The translations under genes and the position numbers were made by a program. A stretch of 63,151 nt of DNA. Source: Pseudonocardiales bacterium (GTDB taxonomy: Bacteria; Actinomycetota; Actinomycetes; Mycobacteriales; Pseudonocardiaceae). Each line of letters opens with the position of its first letter. Positions within the stretch are counted from its first letter, which is position 1. The notes beneath the pieces were generated by a model. It was not told the origin of the DNA, searched no databases, and was given only the letters and a program-made list of their open reading frames with translations. Positions 1 through 8,775 of the stretch are shown piece by piece. The stretch is from assembly GCA_019243635.1 (NCBI GenBank), contig JAFAUB010000111.1, positions 1 to 63,151 on the forward strand, in the 5' to 3' direction.

Positions 1-46
1 CCCCACGACCTCCAATCCTTCGCAGCGTCCGAGCTGCTGGACACAC

Positions 47-143
47 GGCTTATGCAGAACTCGGGGACGGACCCCACGATCACCTCACTGACCTGCGGGG
101 ACGCCAGTTGTCGATCACGTTCTCAAGGGGTTCTGCATAAGCC
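47..143. repeat. 14-bp perfect inverted repeat at left edge
   Basis: GGCTTATGCAGAAC at 47-60 recurs as its exact reverse complement at 130-143, 69 bases apart. The arms are too far apart for a simple terminator, so they look more like paired protein-binding or recombinase sites. I see no gene in 1-234. The repeat lies inside what I infer to be the right end of an integrated element. Confidence 0.6.
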
Positions 144-234
144 TCCAGGCCCACGCTGAGGGCTGACTGTCTGTCTCGGAAGACTGCTCTGCTGCGTGCA
201 CCCGCAAAGACTGCGGTTTAGATCACGCTCGTTG

Positions 235-1476
235 TCAGCAGTCCGCTGACCCTGACCGCCGGATGCCAAAGCGGTTACGCAGGCTGTCCAGCTCCCACAC
301 CCGGCGTGGGGCCCGGCGGTCCAGCGTCGTGAAAAGCTCACGTGCCATCGGGTCTGGCCGGATTAATTGCGGCGCGATTCGATCTGCGGCGTCGAGGTGC
401 CGGATCGCATCCCAGTCACGCTGGCCGCCCTCCTGGGCCAGTGCTCGGGAGAAGTCGAGGTGTAGCGCCGACGTCCGCTCGCTGCTGCCCAATGCCTGCA
501 TATTGATCGGAAGGCTCGTGGCGTCCGCGTAGGCCTGAGCGCCCTCGTTCAGCTCGACGCCCACCGCCACGCGCCAGGCCGCAACGTTCGTTGGTCCGAA
601 GTGCCGACGCAGGGCATTGCGCTCTCCCACCTGTCGAGCGATCTGGTCTGCCTCGTCGAGATGACTGTGGGCGTCGTCCGATAATTGTGAGCGCCCGGCG
701 GTTTGCGCAGAAGTTAGGTGCATCAATCCGACCATCTGCGCCACAGCGGTGTCAGATGTGGCGAGTTGGACACTTGGTGAAAATTCGTCGATCCCCTGAA
801 TCAGCATGGCAGCCGCTTGTTTGCGGGCCCCGGCCCGCATCTTTCCATGCGCCAGGTACCAGTGGGCGAAGCTGAGCACACCAGGACCGCCGTGTAGCTC
901 GGCGAAGTCGTAGCCTCGCTGGGTGGCTGCCAGCGACAAGTCAATGTAGCCAAAGTTCTTCGCCACGGCGGCAGCGATTATCCAGGCGTCCACCAGCGCC
1001 CCCAGGGCCATCTGCCGGTCGGTCGCCTTCCGAGCGTGAACGTGAGACTGGAGTTCGAGCAGCACGGCAGAGAGGTTTTGGCCTGCACTGTTGTAATGGG
1101 CCTGGTCGCGGTGGGCTGAGGCGTCGTCCGTTTCACTCACCAACGCCTCTAAGGGGCGCGGCGATGCTACGGGTTTCTCATCAAGGCAGTAGTCATTGAG
1201 CGCTATTCGGATGTCGGCAAGTGACGCCACAACGCTTTCCGTAAGGTCCGACTGCGCGTAAGTCTGTCCCAGCAGATCCACCACCGAGCAGCCCAGAGCG
1301 TTGGCCAGATCCTCGACCAAGCCACGCCGGTTGAACCCACGCTGGCCCAGTTCCAACTGAGACAAATACTGCTTGGTGATTCCCGCTAGCCCGGCCACCA
1401 CTGTCAAGCTCCGCCCGCGGCGACGCCGGATCATCCGGGCACGCGCACCGATCGCCACCGCTTCCCCAGCGTCCAC
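235..1476 (-). CDS. XRE-family helix-turn-helix regulator with long helical C-terminal domain
   Basis: A protein of 413 residues. Residues about 12-70 form a helix-turn-helix of the Cro/CI type (RSLTVVAGLAGITKQYLSQL), followed by a long helical region like the TPR-type sensor domains of actinomycete regulators of this size. I chose GTG at 1476 because AGAGGGGG lies 5-12 bases upstream. A longer frame reaches 1671 but would overlap the neighbouring small gene. It lies 85 bases downstream of that gene on the same strand, so the two may be co-transcribed. Such regulators are common in actinomycete integrative elements and may control excision or transfer, but the target is unknown. Confidence 0.75.
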   Translation of the reverse strand: MDAGEAVAIGARARMIRRRRGRSLTVVAGLAGITKQYLSQLELGQRGFNRRGLVEDLANALGCSVVDLLGQTYAQSDLTESVVASLADIRIALNDYCLDEKPVASPRPLEALVSETDDASAHRDQAHYNSAGQNLSAVLLELQSHVHARKATDRQMALGALVDAWIIAAAVAKNFGYIDLSLAATQRGYDFAELHGGPGVLSFAHWYLAHGKMRAGARKQAAAMLIQGIDEFSPSVQLATSDTAVAQMVGLMHLTSAQTAGRSQLSDDAHSHLDEADQIARQVGERNALRRHFGPTNVAAWRVAVGVELNEGAQAYADATSLPINMQALGSSERTSALHLDFSRALAQEGGQRDWDAIRHLDAADRIAPQLIRPDPMARELFTTLDRRAPRRVWELDSLRNRFGIRRSGSADC

Positions 1477-1561
1477 GAAGATCCCCCTCTCACCGAACCC
1501 CTCACCGATGCCCCGGGGAGCTACCCCGAGGCGGAAACCTCGGTGAGGAGGTGACTCAAGG

Positions 1562-1834
1562 CTAGGCGGCGCACTCCTCGCCACCGGAGGCGACCGTCGC
1601 GGCCAGCTCGGCGTAGGTCCGCTGCACCGGTTCCCAGGTGCCAGCCAGGTAGCCCAGCGCTGCGGTGTCATTGTCCGGGTAGATCCGCTGAGCCCGGGGC
1701 GCCAGCGTGGTCGCCTTGCCCAGGGCGTGCAGCAGATCGCCCAGATGCTCCCGCTGCTCGGGTGTCAGCTCACCGTCACGGACCGCGGCAGCCAGCCGAC
1801 GCACGTGCTCGTGGGTGGTGAGTACGGTGCTCAT
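1562..1834 (-). CDS. small hypothetical protein upstream of XRE regulator
   Basis: A 90-residue acidic, probably helical protein with no signal peptide or membrane segment. The ATG at 1834 follows GGAGA at suitable spacing. The frame is open further upstream, but that stretch is rich in Arg and Pro and lacks a ribosome site. Small proteins of this kind often precede XRE/TPR regulators in actinomycetes and may be partners of the regulator; I assign no function. It lies inside the element whose right end I place at 2054. Confidence 0.55.
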   Translation of the reverse strand: MSTVLTTHEHVRRLAAAVRDGELTPEQREHLGDLLHALGKATTLAPRAQRIYPDNDTAALGYLAGTWEPVQRTYAELAATVASGGEECAA

Positions 1835-2009
1835 GATCCAGGGTCTCCAAAACCGTCCACTGTGGATTGATCTTGCTCGTCTGCGGTCGCATTGCGGTCG
1901 CAAGATGCGTGGTTTTCGGTGGTTACAGACGGGCAAGCGTGGGGAATCTCTATGCCGCTGACCTGCAAGTACGGGCAAGTGTGGTCACCGGCGATTGGTG
2001 ACGAACATG

Positions 2010-2054
2010 ACTCGTGATGAGCAGGTCCGGGGTTCGATTCCCCGAGGCGGCTCC
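2010..2054 (+). other. attachment-site core: 3' half of tRNA-Thr(CGT)
   Basis: From the anticodon loop (ACTCGTGA) onward this is the 3' part of a tRNA-Thr. The T-arm is CGGGG-TTCGATT-CCCCG (2029-2045) and the acceptor strand AGGCGGC is followed by TCC. The sequence left of 2010 does not pair as an anticodon stem, D-arm or 5' acceptor strand, so this is not a working tRNA. Integrative elements of actinomycetes recombine within tRNA 3' ends and leave such a copy at the distal end. Because the fragment reads left to right, the restored tRNA and the element should lie to the left. Confidence 0.75.
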
Positions 2055-2061
2055 GCCGAGC

Positions 2062-2097
2062 ATATCGGACCATGAAAACCTACTCATGGTCCGATAT
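2062..2097. terminator. perfect 14-bp hairpin next to attachment site
   Basis: ATATCGGACCATGA (2062-2075) is exactly mirrored at 2084-2097 around an 8-base loop. There is no T-tract, which is common for actinobacterial terminators. It lies 7 bases beyond the attachment core, so it could instead be an integrase or excisionase arm site. I recognise no gene in 2098-2381. Confidence 0.5.
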
Positions 2098-2381
2098 CTC
2101 CCGATTGCGCTAGTTCGGTCGTCAACGGCACGTGGAATACAGCAACGAGACCGACCACACCGCGTCCCAGCGCCCTAGCAGCGCAGCTCGGGACGAGGAG
2201 GCCGCGAGGTTCGCATTCCGACGTAAAGGATCAGGTGGACCGCCCGACAGCACGGTCCTCTCCGCGAACTCTGCGTAGAGACCTTCTCGGGCGTCGACAC
2301 TTCACACCACATTCGATCTTGTAGGTTGGTCTCAGCGGTTGGACCAGGAGCGGCGAGCTGGGTCCCAGGTTCCGGCGGCGG

Positions 2382-2690
2382 TCATGGTCGGAGCTGGGTC
2401 AAGGAGCGCGGCTGCGGTAAGCGAAAGAAGTCATCGACATCGGTTGCGGCTGCGGCACGCACGAATTCTCGGCAGCGGGCAGATCGTCGTCTTGCCGGTA
2501 GAGGTCGATGTCGCGGGTGTGCCGGGCGTCGCCGGCGAGTCGGGCCAGGATGGCCGTGGCGCCTTTGAGGACCCACCGCTTGGCGTCCGGGCCGGCGAAG
2601 ATGCGAGTCAGTAGCCGGTCATAGGAAAACTGCCGGCGCAACGAGTCCAGCGTCACGCCCGGCCGGTCACGGGCGAACGCCGAAGTTCGA
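2382..2690 (-). pseudogene. AbiEii/AbiGii-type nucleotidyltransferase toxin remnant
   Basis: The reverse strand encodes FSYDRLLTRIF, RWVLKGATAILARL and then TRDIDLYR, the start of the nucleotidyltransferase fold of the AbiEii toxin family, where G-x-T-x-L and DxD-like residues bind nucleotide. After LPAAE near 2474 the match continues in another frame (FVRAAAATDVDDFF), so a frameshift is present. The remaining roughly 150 residues of the family are missing. Upstream it is fused to Fic debris. Non-functional. Confidence 0.6.
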
Positions 2691-2866
2691 TCAACCGATA
2701 GCTCGTCAATTCCGACTCGGCCTGGGCAAGCTCGGTGGTATGGGTGATACCGAGCCGGTTGCGCAGGACCCCGGTTTCGAGATCGATGTAGGGGTCCTGC
2801 GCTCATTTGCGGTAACGCGCCAGGGTGCTCTCGCCAACTACCGCAGCCTCGCCGACAAGCACAATC
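2683..2866 (-). pseudogene. Fic toxin N-terminal fragment plus antitoxin tail
   Basis: The reverse strand carries an antitoxin tail ending TLARYRK, overlapping the start of a frame that reads DPYIDLETGVLR and later ESELTSYRLIELRR once a one-base shift near the start is corrected. The same junction occurs at 14200-14330 with clear nucleotide identity, so this is a second, more degraded copy of that Fic/antitoxin locus. It breaks off within the AbiEii remnant. Neither piece can make a working protein. Confidence 0.6.
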
Positions 2867-3097
2867 GACCACTGATCGGCACAGGTGAGCGAGGCCGGCA
2901 AGCGCGGCTACCTCACCGCTCACATCCGAGCCACCATCGCAGCCCAGCGAAACGACCCTGAATCCACCGGCGGCGGCTCAGCCCGGACCATGAACATCGT
3001 CGAGTAACTCGTGATCCGAGCCGCGGAAACGGGAGCCGCTTCGATGCCTGCTCGGCGAAGCCGGTGTGACCGTGTGAAACCGAGCGCACATGGCTGA

Positions 3098-6000
3098 TCA
3101 TGGAAATCCCCGGCAGGGCGGACGATAGGGCAGGTCCGGCGACACGTACTGCTCCCACGCCGCAGGGGTGAGGGTGTTCGCGGTGGCGGTGCAGATCCGC
3201 CGAATCGTCTGGTTGACGTTCATCCGCCACAGTCGCACGGTGCGGTCGTGGCTGCTGCTGGCCAGGGTGTGCCCATCCGGACTGAACGCCACCGCGACGA
3301 CGGTGTCGGTATGGCCGGTGAGGGGTTGGCCCAGCGGCGTGGGGTGGGTCGGGTCGGTCACGTTCCACAACCGCACCGTCTGGTCGCCGCTGCCGCTGGC
3401 CAGGGTGTGCCCATCGGGGTTGAACGCCACCGAGGTGACGGAATTGGTGTGGCCGGTGAGAGGTTGGCCCAGCGGCGTGGGGTGGGTCGGGTCGGTCACG
3501 TTCCACAACCGCACGGTCTGGTCGGAGCTGCCGCTGACCAAGGTGTGCCCATCCGGGCTGAACGCCACCGCGTTGACCCAGTCGGTGTGGCCGGTGAGGG
3601 GTTGGCCCAGCGGCGTGGGGTGGGTCGGGTCGCTCGCGTTCCACAACCGCACCGTCTGGTCGCCGCTGCCGCTGGCCAGAGTGCGCCCATCGGGGCTGAA
3701 CGCCACCGCGCGGACGGGGTCGGTGTGGCCGGTCAGCGGTTGGCCCAGCGGCGTGGGGTGGGTCGGGTCGCTCACGTTCCACAACCGCACGGTCCGGTCG
3801 GAGTTGCCGGTGGCCAGGGTGTGCCCATCGGGGCTGAACGCCACCGCGACGACCGGTCCGGTGTACCCGGTCATCCCTGAAGGAGTGGGGTCGCCCAGCC
3901 GACTGGGGTGGGCGGGGTCGGTCATGTTCCACAACCGCACCGTCTGGTCGGCGCTGCCACCGGCCAGGATGCGCCCATCAGAGCTGAAGGCCACCGCGTT
4001 CACGTAGCCGGTGTGGCCGGCCAGGAGTGTGCCCAGCGACACGGGATGGGCTGGGTCGGTCACGTTCCACAACCGCACGGTCCGGTCATGGCTGCCGGTG
4101 GCCAGGGTGTGCCCATCCGGGCTGAACGCCACCGAGGAGACGATGTCGGTGTGACCGGTCATGAGCGCAGAGGGAATGTTCCACAGCCGGGTTGTGTGGT
4201 CGGTGCTGCCGCTGGCCAGACTGTGCCCATCCGGGCTGAACGCCACCGCGTTGACCCAGTTGGTATGACCGGTCAGGGGTGGGCCCAGTGGGACGGCATG
4301 GGCTAAGTCGGTGACATTCCACAGCCGCACGGTCCGGTCGGAACTACAGCTGGCCAGGGCACGCCCATCCGGGCTGAACGCCACCGCGTGGACGTAGTCG
4401 GTGTGGCCGGTCACGGGTGGGCCCAGTGGCGTGGGGTGAGCTGGGTCGGTGACGTTCCACAACCGCACCGTCCGGTCGCCGCCACTGGCCAGGGTGCGTC
4501 CATCCGGGCTGAAGGCCACCGCGTCGACCGAGTCGGTGTGGCCGGCCAGCGGTGAGCTCACCGGCATGGGACGGGCTGGGTCGGTGACATTCCACAACCG
4601 CACGGTCCCGTCGACGCTGCCGCTGGCCAGGGTGCGTCCATCCGGGCTGAACACCACCGCGCGGACGGTGTCGGTGTGACCGGTCAAGGGTGGACCCAGC
4701 GGCGTGCGGTGAGCTGGGTCGGTGACATTCCACAACCACACCGTACGGTCGGCGCTGCCGCTGGCCAGGGTGCGTCCATCCGGGCTGAACGCCACCGCGT
4801 CGACCGAGTCGGTGTGGCCGGCCAGCGGTGAGCTCACCGGCATGGGACGGGCTGGGTCGGTGACATTCCACAACCGCACCGTCCGGTCGGCGCTGCCGCT
4901 GGCCAGGGTATGTCCATCCGGGCTGAACGCCACCGAGAGGACCGAGTCGGTGTGGCCGGTCAGGAGTGGACCCCGGGGTTTCGCCTGAGCCGGGTCGGCC
5001 ACGTCCCACAACTGAACCGTCCGGTCGGTGCTGCCGCTGACCACTGTGTGCCCATCAGGGCTGAACGCCACCGCGTTGACCGCATCGGTGTGGCCGGCCA
5101 TCGGGGTAGCCAAGGCGACGCTCCCCATAGTGATCAGGGCCGTGCGGAGGTCCGGAGTCGGTCGCATGCGATAGGCGGTGAGATCGAGCTGCGCCGCGAG
5201 GGAGATGTCAGTGCCGCGCAGCCGGTCAGCCTGGGCGATGACCTGGTTGAAGGTGGCGGTGTCACGTTCACTCTGGGCGGTCGCCCTTTGTTGGAAAGCG
5301 ACGACCGCAGCTCCAAAAACGGCGAAGACCAACACAAACAGCAAGACGAGCCGAGCACGGCGGAGCCTGGCGGCGCGACGTTCCTGTTGTGTGGACGCGT
5401 CGAGAAATGCGGACGCGGCCGGGCTCAGGTCCCCCTCATGCGCGTTGGAGCCGGCCCAGGCGCGGGCAGCCTCCAGGCGGTTTCCTCGATACAGCCCAGC
5501 GGGATCGCGGTGATCACGGTTCCAGATGGCGGTGGCCTCGTCCAGTTCCTGGCGGAGCAGGTTGCCGGCCCGGTCGTTGTCGACCCACTGGCGCAGCAGC
5601 GGCCAGGCACGTAGCAGGGCCTCATGGGTGATCTCGACGGTTTCCTTCTCCTGGGTGAGCAGCCGGCCCCGGGTGAACGCGTCCAACACCGGCCCCACGC
5701 TGGGATCCAGGCCCCGCAGCAGGTCACTGCGGGCCACTCGACGTCGGGTGTCCTCGGTGCCGTCACCGATTCTGACCAGCCGCAGGAACAGGGTCCGGGC
5801 CACGCGCCGGCCGGCTGGTTCCAAGCCGGTGAAGATCCGATCGGCGCTGGTCGCCACAGCGCGATGGATACCACCCGTGTTCTGGTAGCCCTTCACCGTC
5901 AAGGTGTGGCCGTGGCGCTGCTGCCAGGTGGCCCGCAGCGCGTGCGCCAGCAACGGAAGCCGCCCGGCCTCATAACCGGTCACCTCGCTCTCACCGACCG

Positions 6001-6946
6001 TGGTCGCGGTATTCCCGAGGTCCCGCAGCAGCAGCTCGACCAGCCCCGGTCCGACGTCTAACCCCACGTCCTGCGCCGGGTAGAGAATCGCCTCGCGTAA
6101 CTCGGTGTCCGACATGGGCCCGACCACGAGCGGGCTGTCCTGTAAAGCGGCGCGCAGGAGGGAGTGATCGGCCCAGGCGGTGAGGGAGTCCGCCCGGACA
6201 CCCACCACGACCAACCCGAGGGGATGCGCGTCGGCGCCAGCCTCCGATCGTGGGCTGGCCAGCCCGGAGAGTAGCTCGATGAACCTGCGCCGTTGCTGGT
6301 CGTCGGTGCACAGGGTGAACAGTTCCTCGAACTGGTCCACGACCACCACGAGCCGACCCGCGGAGCCCTCGCCACCGTCGTGACCGAGCAGCGCCTGGCA
6401 CAGCACGGCCTCGGCCGGCTGCGAGCGGGCAGCGAGCTCCTGGGTCAAGCTTGCAGGGTCAGCGCCGGTGAGGGCGGCGATCTGGGTAGCCAGGGCGGCC
6501 GGCGGGTGAGCGGTGGGAGTGAACACGATCGTCGGCCATCGGTTCGACCCCGGCAGGGCGCCGTCGGCCAGCTCGGCCAGCAGCCCGGCGTGCAGCAGCG
6601 AGGACTTCCCCGCTCCCGACGGTGCCATCACCACCTGCACACCGCCGGTACGCAGCCGTGCATCCAGGCGCGCGGTCAGCTCCGCGGTCAGCTGATCACG
6701 GCCGAAGAACCACCGGGCCTGCTCGCGTCCGAACGCGGTCAGTCCCGGATACGGGCACTCTTGGGTCCGCGTGCCTGCCGTGACGCGCCGCGCGCCACGA
6801 ACGCCGTTCTGATAGTGCAGGTGCAGGTCCCGGGCGGCCTGGTTGATGCGGGCCTCGCCAGAAGCGTGTGCTTCCTGGTGAACAGCTTCCCCCACGGGCC
6901 GCAGCGGCGTTCGCTGTTCCGGGGGCTGCTCCCCGCCAGGACCCAT
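3098..6946 (-). CDS. nSTAND1 NTPase with membrane segment and 14 WD40 repeats
   Basis: A 1,282-residue NLR-like protein. Residues 27-48 carry a motif, ASGEARINQAARDLHL, shared with the gene just upstream. The STAND NTPase starts at CPYPGLTAF (64-72), with Walker A PSGAGKSS (109-116) and Walker B LVVVVDQFEELF (199-210). A single hydrophobic helix lies near 515-540, followed by a short helical linker. From about 607 to 1235 there are 14 WD40 repeats of about 46 residues (GHTD...AFSPDG...DRTVRLWNV), enough for two seven-bladed propellers. Repeats 5 and 7 are slightly shorter than the rest. STAND NTPases of this class sense a trigger through the propeller and oligomerise to activate an effector. 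A four-base gap to the upstream gene implies an operon. Confidence 0.85.
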   Translation of the reverse strand: MGPGGEQPPEQRTPLRPVGEAVHQEAHASGEARINQAARDLHLHYQNGVRGARRVTAGTRTQECPYPGLTAFGREQARWFFGRDQLTAELTARLDARLRTGGVQVVMAPSGAGKSSLLHAGLLAELADGALPGSNRWPTIVFTPTAHPPAALATQIAALTGADPASLTQELAARSQPAEAVLCQALLGHDGGEGSAGRLVVVVDQFEELFTLCTDDQQRRRFIELLSGLASPRSEAGADAHPLGLVVVGVRADSLTAWADHSLLRAALQDSPLVVGPMSDTELREAILYPAQDVGLDVGPGLVELLLRDLGNTATTVGESEVTGYEAGRLPLLAHALRATWQQRHGHTLTVKGYQNTGGIHRAVATSADRIFTGLEPAGRRVARTLFLRLVRIGDGTEDTRRRVARSDLLRGLDPSVGPVLDAFTRGRLLTQEKETVEITHEALLRAWPLLRQWVDNDRAGNLLRQELDEATAIWNRDHRDPAGLYRGNRLEAARAWAGSNAHEGDLSPAASAFLDASTQQERRAARLRRARLVLLFVLVFAVFGAAVVAFQQRATAQSERDTATFNQVIAQADRLRGTDISLAAQLDLTAYRMRPTPDLRTALITMGSVALATPMAGHTDAVNAVAFSPDGHTVVSGSTDRTVQLWDVADPAQAKPRGPLLTGHTDSVLSVAFSPDGHTLASGSADRTVRLWNVTDPARPMPVSSPLAGHTDSVDAVAFSPDGRTLASGSADRTVWLWNVTDPAHRTPLGPPLTGHTDTVRAVVFSPDGRTLASGSVDGTVRLWNVTDPARPMPVSSPLAGHTDSVDAVAFSPDGRTLASGGDRTVRLWNVTDPAHPTPLGPPVTGHTDYVHAVAFSPDGRALASCSSDRTVRLWNVTDLAHAVPLGPPLTGHTNWVNAVAFSPDGHSLASGSTDHTTRLWNIPSALMTGHTDIVSSVAFSPDGHTLATGSHDRTVRLWNVTDPAHPVSLGTLLAGHTGYVNAVAFSSDGRILAGGSADQTVRLWNMTDPAHPSRLGDPTPSGMTGYTGPVVAVAFSPDGHTLATGNSDRTVRLWNVSDPTHPTPLGQPLTGHTDPVRAVAFSPDGRTLASGSGDQTVRLWNASDPTHPTPLGQPLTGHTDWVNAVAFSPDGHTLVSGSSDQTVRLWNVTDPTHPTPLGQPLTGHTNSVTSVAFNPDGHTLASGSGDQTVRLWNVTDPTHPTPLGQPLTGHTDTVVAVAFSPDGHTLASSSHDRTVRLWRMNVNQTIRRICTATANTLTPAAWEQYVSPDLPYRPPCRGFP

Positions 6947-6949
6947 CGG

Positions 6950-7291
6950 TCACTCCCCGGTGGTGACGTGCAGGTCACGACCCGCCTGGTTCACTCGGCT
7001 CGTGCCGAACGCCGTGGCCTGCATGGTGATCGTGGTGTTCTGTCGGGGACCGGCGTCAGCCAGTGCCGACCGCAACTGCGCCACCACCCGCCGCAGCTCA
7101 TCCGCCCACTGCGGGTCGGCGGTCACCAGTCGCCGCAAGCGGCCCCGCCACTCGCCACTCGGAGCCTGCTCGGCCTGCTCATCCCCGACCCGCCGAGCGG
7201 CGAGCACCTCAGCACGGCTGTCCTCCAGCTCGGCTTGCACCGTCTCGGCCCACCTCCTACAGCCCCGCGTGCGGGTGATCTCACCCCGCAT
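6950..7291 (-). CDS. small helical protein with C-terminal amyloid-like motif (putative NLR effector partner)
   Basis: A protein of up to 113 residues: a predicted helical body (GRLRRLVTADPQWADELRRV), then a C-terminal tail containing TAFGTSRVNQAGRDLHV. The tail matches the motif near the N terminus of the STAND protein that begins four bases later. Bacterial amyloid signalling sequences (BASS) of NLR/effector pairs show this layout, with the motif C-terminal in the effector and N-terminal in the NLR. The start is uncertain: ATG at 7291 lacks a ribosome site, while GTG at 7240 has AGGAGG 12 bases upstream. Compared with typical effectors the N terminus looks short and may be truncated. Confidence 0.6.
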   Translation of the reverse strand: MRGEITRTRGCRRWAETVQAELEDSRAEVLAARRVGDEQAEQAPSGEWRGRLRRLVTADPQWADELRRVVAQLRSALADAGPRQNTTITMQATAFGTSRVNQAGRDLHVTTGE

Positions 7292-7676
7292 GCGTGGGCT
7301 TCGACCGTCAATTAGTGGGCTCCGGACAACGGTCCCGCAGGACGACCCGCGGCCGCCGGGGTCCAGGCTCAACCCGTCACCGAGGGACCTGATCGGCCCT
7401 TGCACACGGATCGAGGCCGGGTCAGGACACCGAGGAGACCGACTTCCACCTGACCTACCCGGTCGGCTGTGGGCCACGCACCGGGCCGGCGGCTACGCCG
7501 AGGTACTCCCCCGGCCGGGTCGACGACGCGGCTCGTTGAGCATCGCGCGCAACGGCTCGTTGTTGCCACAGTGAGCCGCCTGAGACGCGGCGACATTCAT
7601 CGTGGGGTGTCCATGCCTGCCGATGGATCGGGTGGCCGGCGTCGCGGGCGAGCTGGGCGAGAAAGGCATGCCGGGG
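7292..7676. other. gene-free stretch
   Basis: I recognise no gene, RNA or clear repeat here. Both strands have open frames, but their residue composition (runs of Arg, Pro and Gly) looks like antisense noise. It may hold the promoter of the putative effector/STAND operon. Confidence 0.4.
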
Positions 7677-7938
7677 GGCCGACAGCCGGCGGTCGCGCTC
7701 ATACCCGCGACGACACGTCGCAGGTCCGCTGTGGGGAGTCCGTCGCCTGGGGTTACCGAATAACACGTAACCGGCCCGTCTGCGCAGTCACCCCAGCTAC
7801 CACGGTTACCGATGGGGACTACTCTGGGCGTCGGTGAGTGGAGCTGACATCGCCGACCCACCGGGCCTCCGTGAGAAGACCCAGCCGCCACCACAAACCT
7901 TGGTAACCAAGTGCCCGTGCCCCCGTTAAAGTGGCGAG
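7677..7938. repeat. left copy of a noncoding element with GTTACC boxes
   Basis: This stretch aligns along its length with 14763-15082 in the same orientation. Shared blocks include GGCCGACAGCCGGCGGTCGC, GTGGGGAGTCCGTCGC, GTTACCGAATAACAC and GCCGACCCACCGGGCCTCC. Inverted boxes GGTTAC...GTAACC lie at 7751-7772, with further boxes at 7804-7810 and in CTTGGTAACCAAG near 7898-7911. This copy lacks about 60 bases present in the right copy. I see no convincing reading frame. It abuts the broken end of the pRiA4b-like fragment. Confidence 0.7.
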
Positions 7939-8720
7939 CGGAAACCCACTCCGCCGAGGTAGGAGATTCCGTACCCGGTGCCGTGGATCACGAACCGGTG
8001 CAGGTGCTCACCGCCCCAACCGAAGGTGGCCTGCAGGACCGCGTGCCACTCGGCGATCGTGGTCTCCCCCGGCACCAGCAGGCGCCGCCAGATCAGCGGA
8101 CTGACCCCGGCGCCACTTCGCGATCGAGTGCGGCGATCGAGGTGGGCGAGGAACACCCCGAAGTGTTTGAGCCGGGTCGCCAACGCTGAGACCGTCTTCG
8201 GTTGGCAGATCGCGCGTTTGCTTTCCAGATAGGCGATCACCGTGTCGCGGATCGGTGGCCGTACTTCGGCCAGCCGTTCGGCAAACGGGACCGGCCCGCC
8301 CGAGCGGGGCAATTCATCGACGATCCCGAGATGGAACAGCACCCGCTGAGCGTTACTGGCTGCCGCGAGGTAATGCTGATGGCCCTTGTCGGTTCGTTCC
8401 TGCCTGTCGTGGCAAGCAGCGGTGAACTCGGCCAGGTCGGTCACGGTGAGTTGGTCTGACCGCCGGCCGGTCTGGATGAGCAGCCGGACCGGCACCTGGA
8501 AGCCGGTGGCGAACCGGACCCGTTCGGTGAACCCCGAGCCGGCGGCCGCGGTCATGAACCGTTCGAGGTCCGGCCCGATCGGCGAGTCCTTGATCTCCCG
8601 CCGGATGCTGGAGAGTTTGCGTTCCAGCAGGTAGTCATAGCCCGGCTGCAACACCTGGTGCGGCATCAGGAACGTGATGACCGGCCGGGTTGAGGCTCCG
8701 GCCGACAAACGGGTCTCCAA
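7926..8720 (-). pseudogene. chimeric remnant: tyrosine-recombinase N-terminal part joined to pRiA4b ORF-3-like part
   Basis: The first roughly 185 residues resemble the N-terminal region of large site-specific integrases of the Tn554 type (PKTVSALATRLKHFGVFLAH) and lack any R-H-R-Y catalytic domain. After about residue 190 the protein switches to the pRiA4b ORF-3 family: SPLIWRRLLVPGETTIAEWH, then FGWGGEHLHRFVIHG and YLGGVGF. It stops where the repeated element begins. Two unrelated gene pieces in one frame, each truncated, mark this as a recombination scar rather than a real fusion protein. Confidence 0.65.
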
Positions 8721-8775
8721 CGGCTCGCCCTGGCCCCGGGGGCGCGCCGGTGCAGGCGCCCCCGGGGATGCACTT

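Noticed and set aside
2010..2054. A functional tRNA-Thr gene
   Set aside because: Only the part from the anticodon loop to the acceptor 3' strand is present; no D-arm or 5' acceptor strand pairs upstream.
3130..5110. A CRISPR or noncoding repeat array
   Set aside because: The repeats are in phase with one long reading frame, encode WD40 blades and have no unique spacers.
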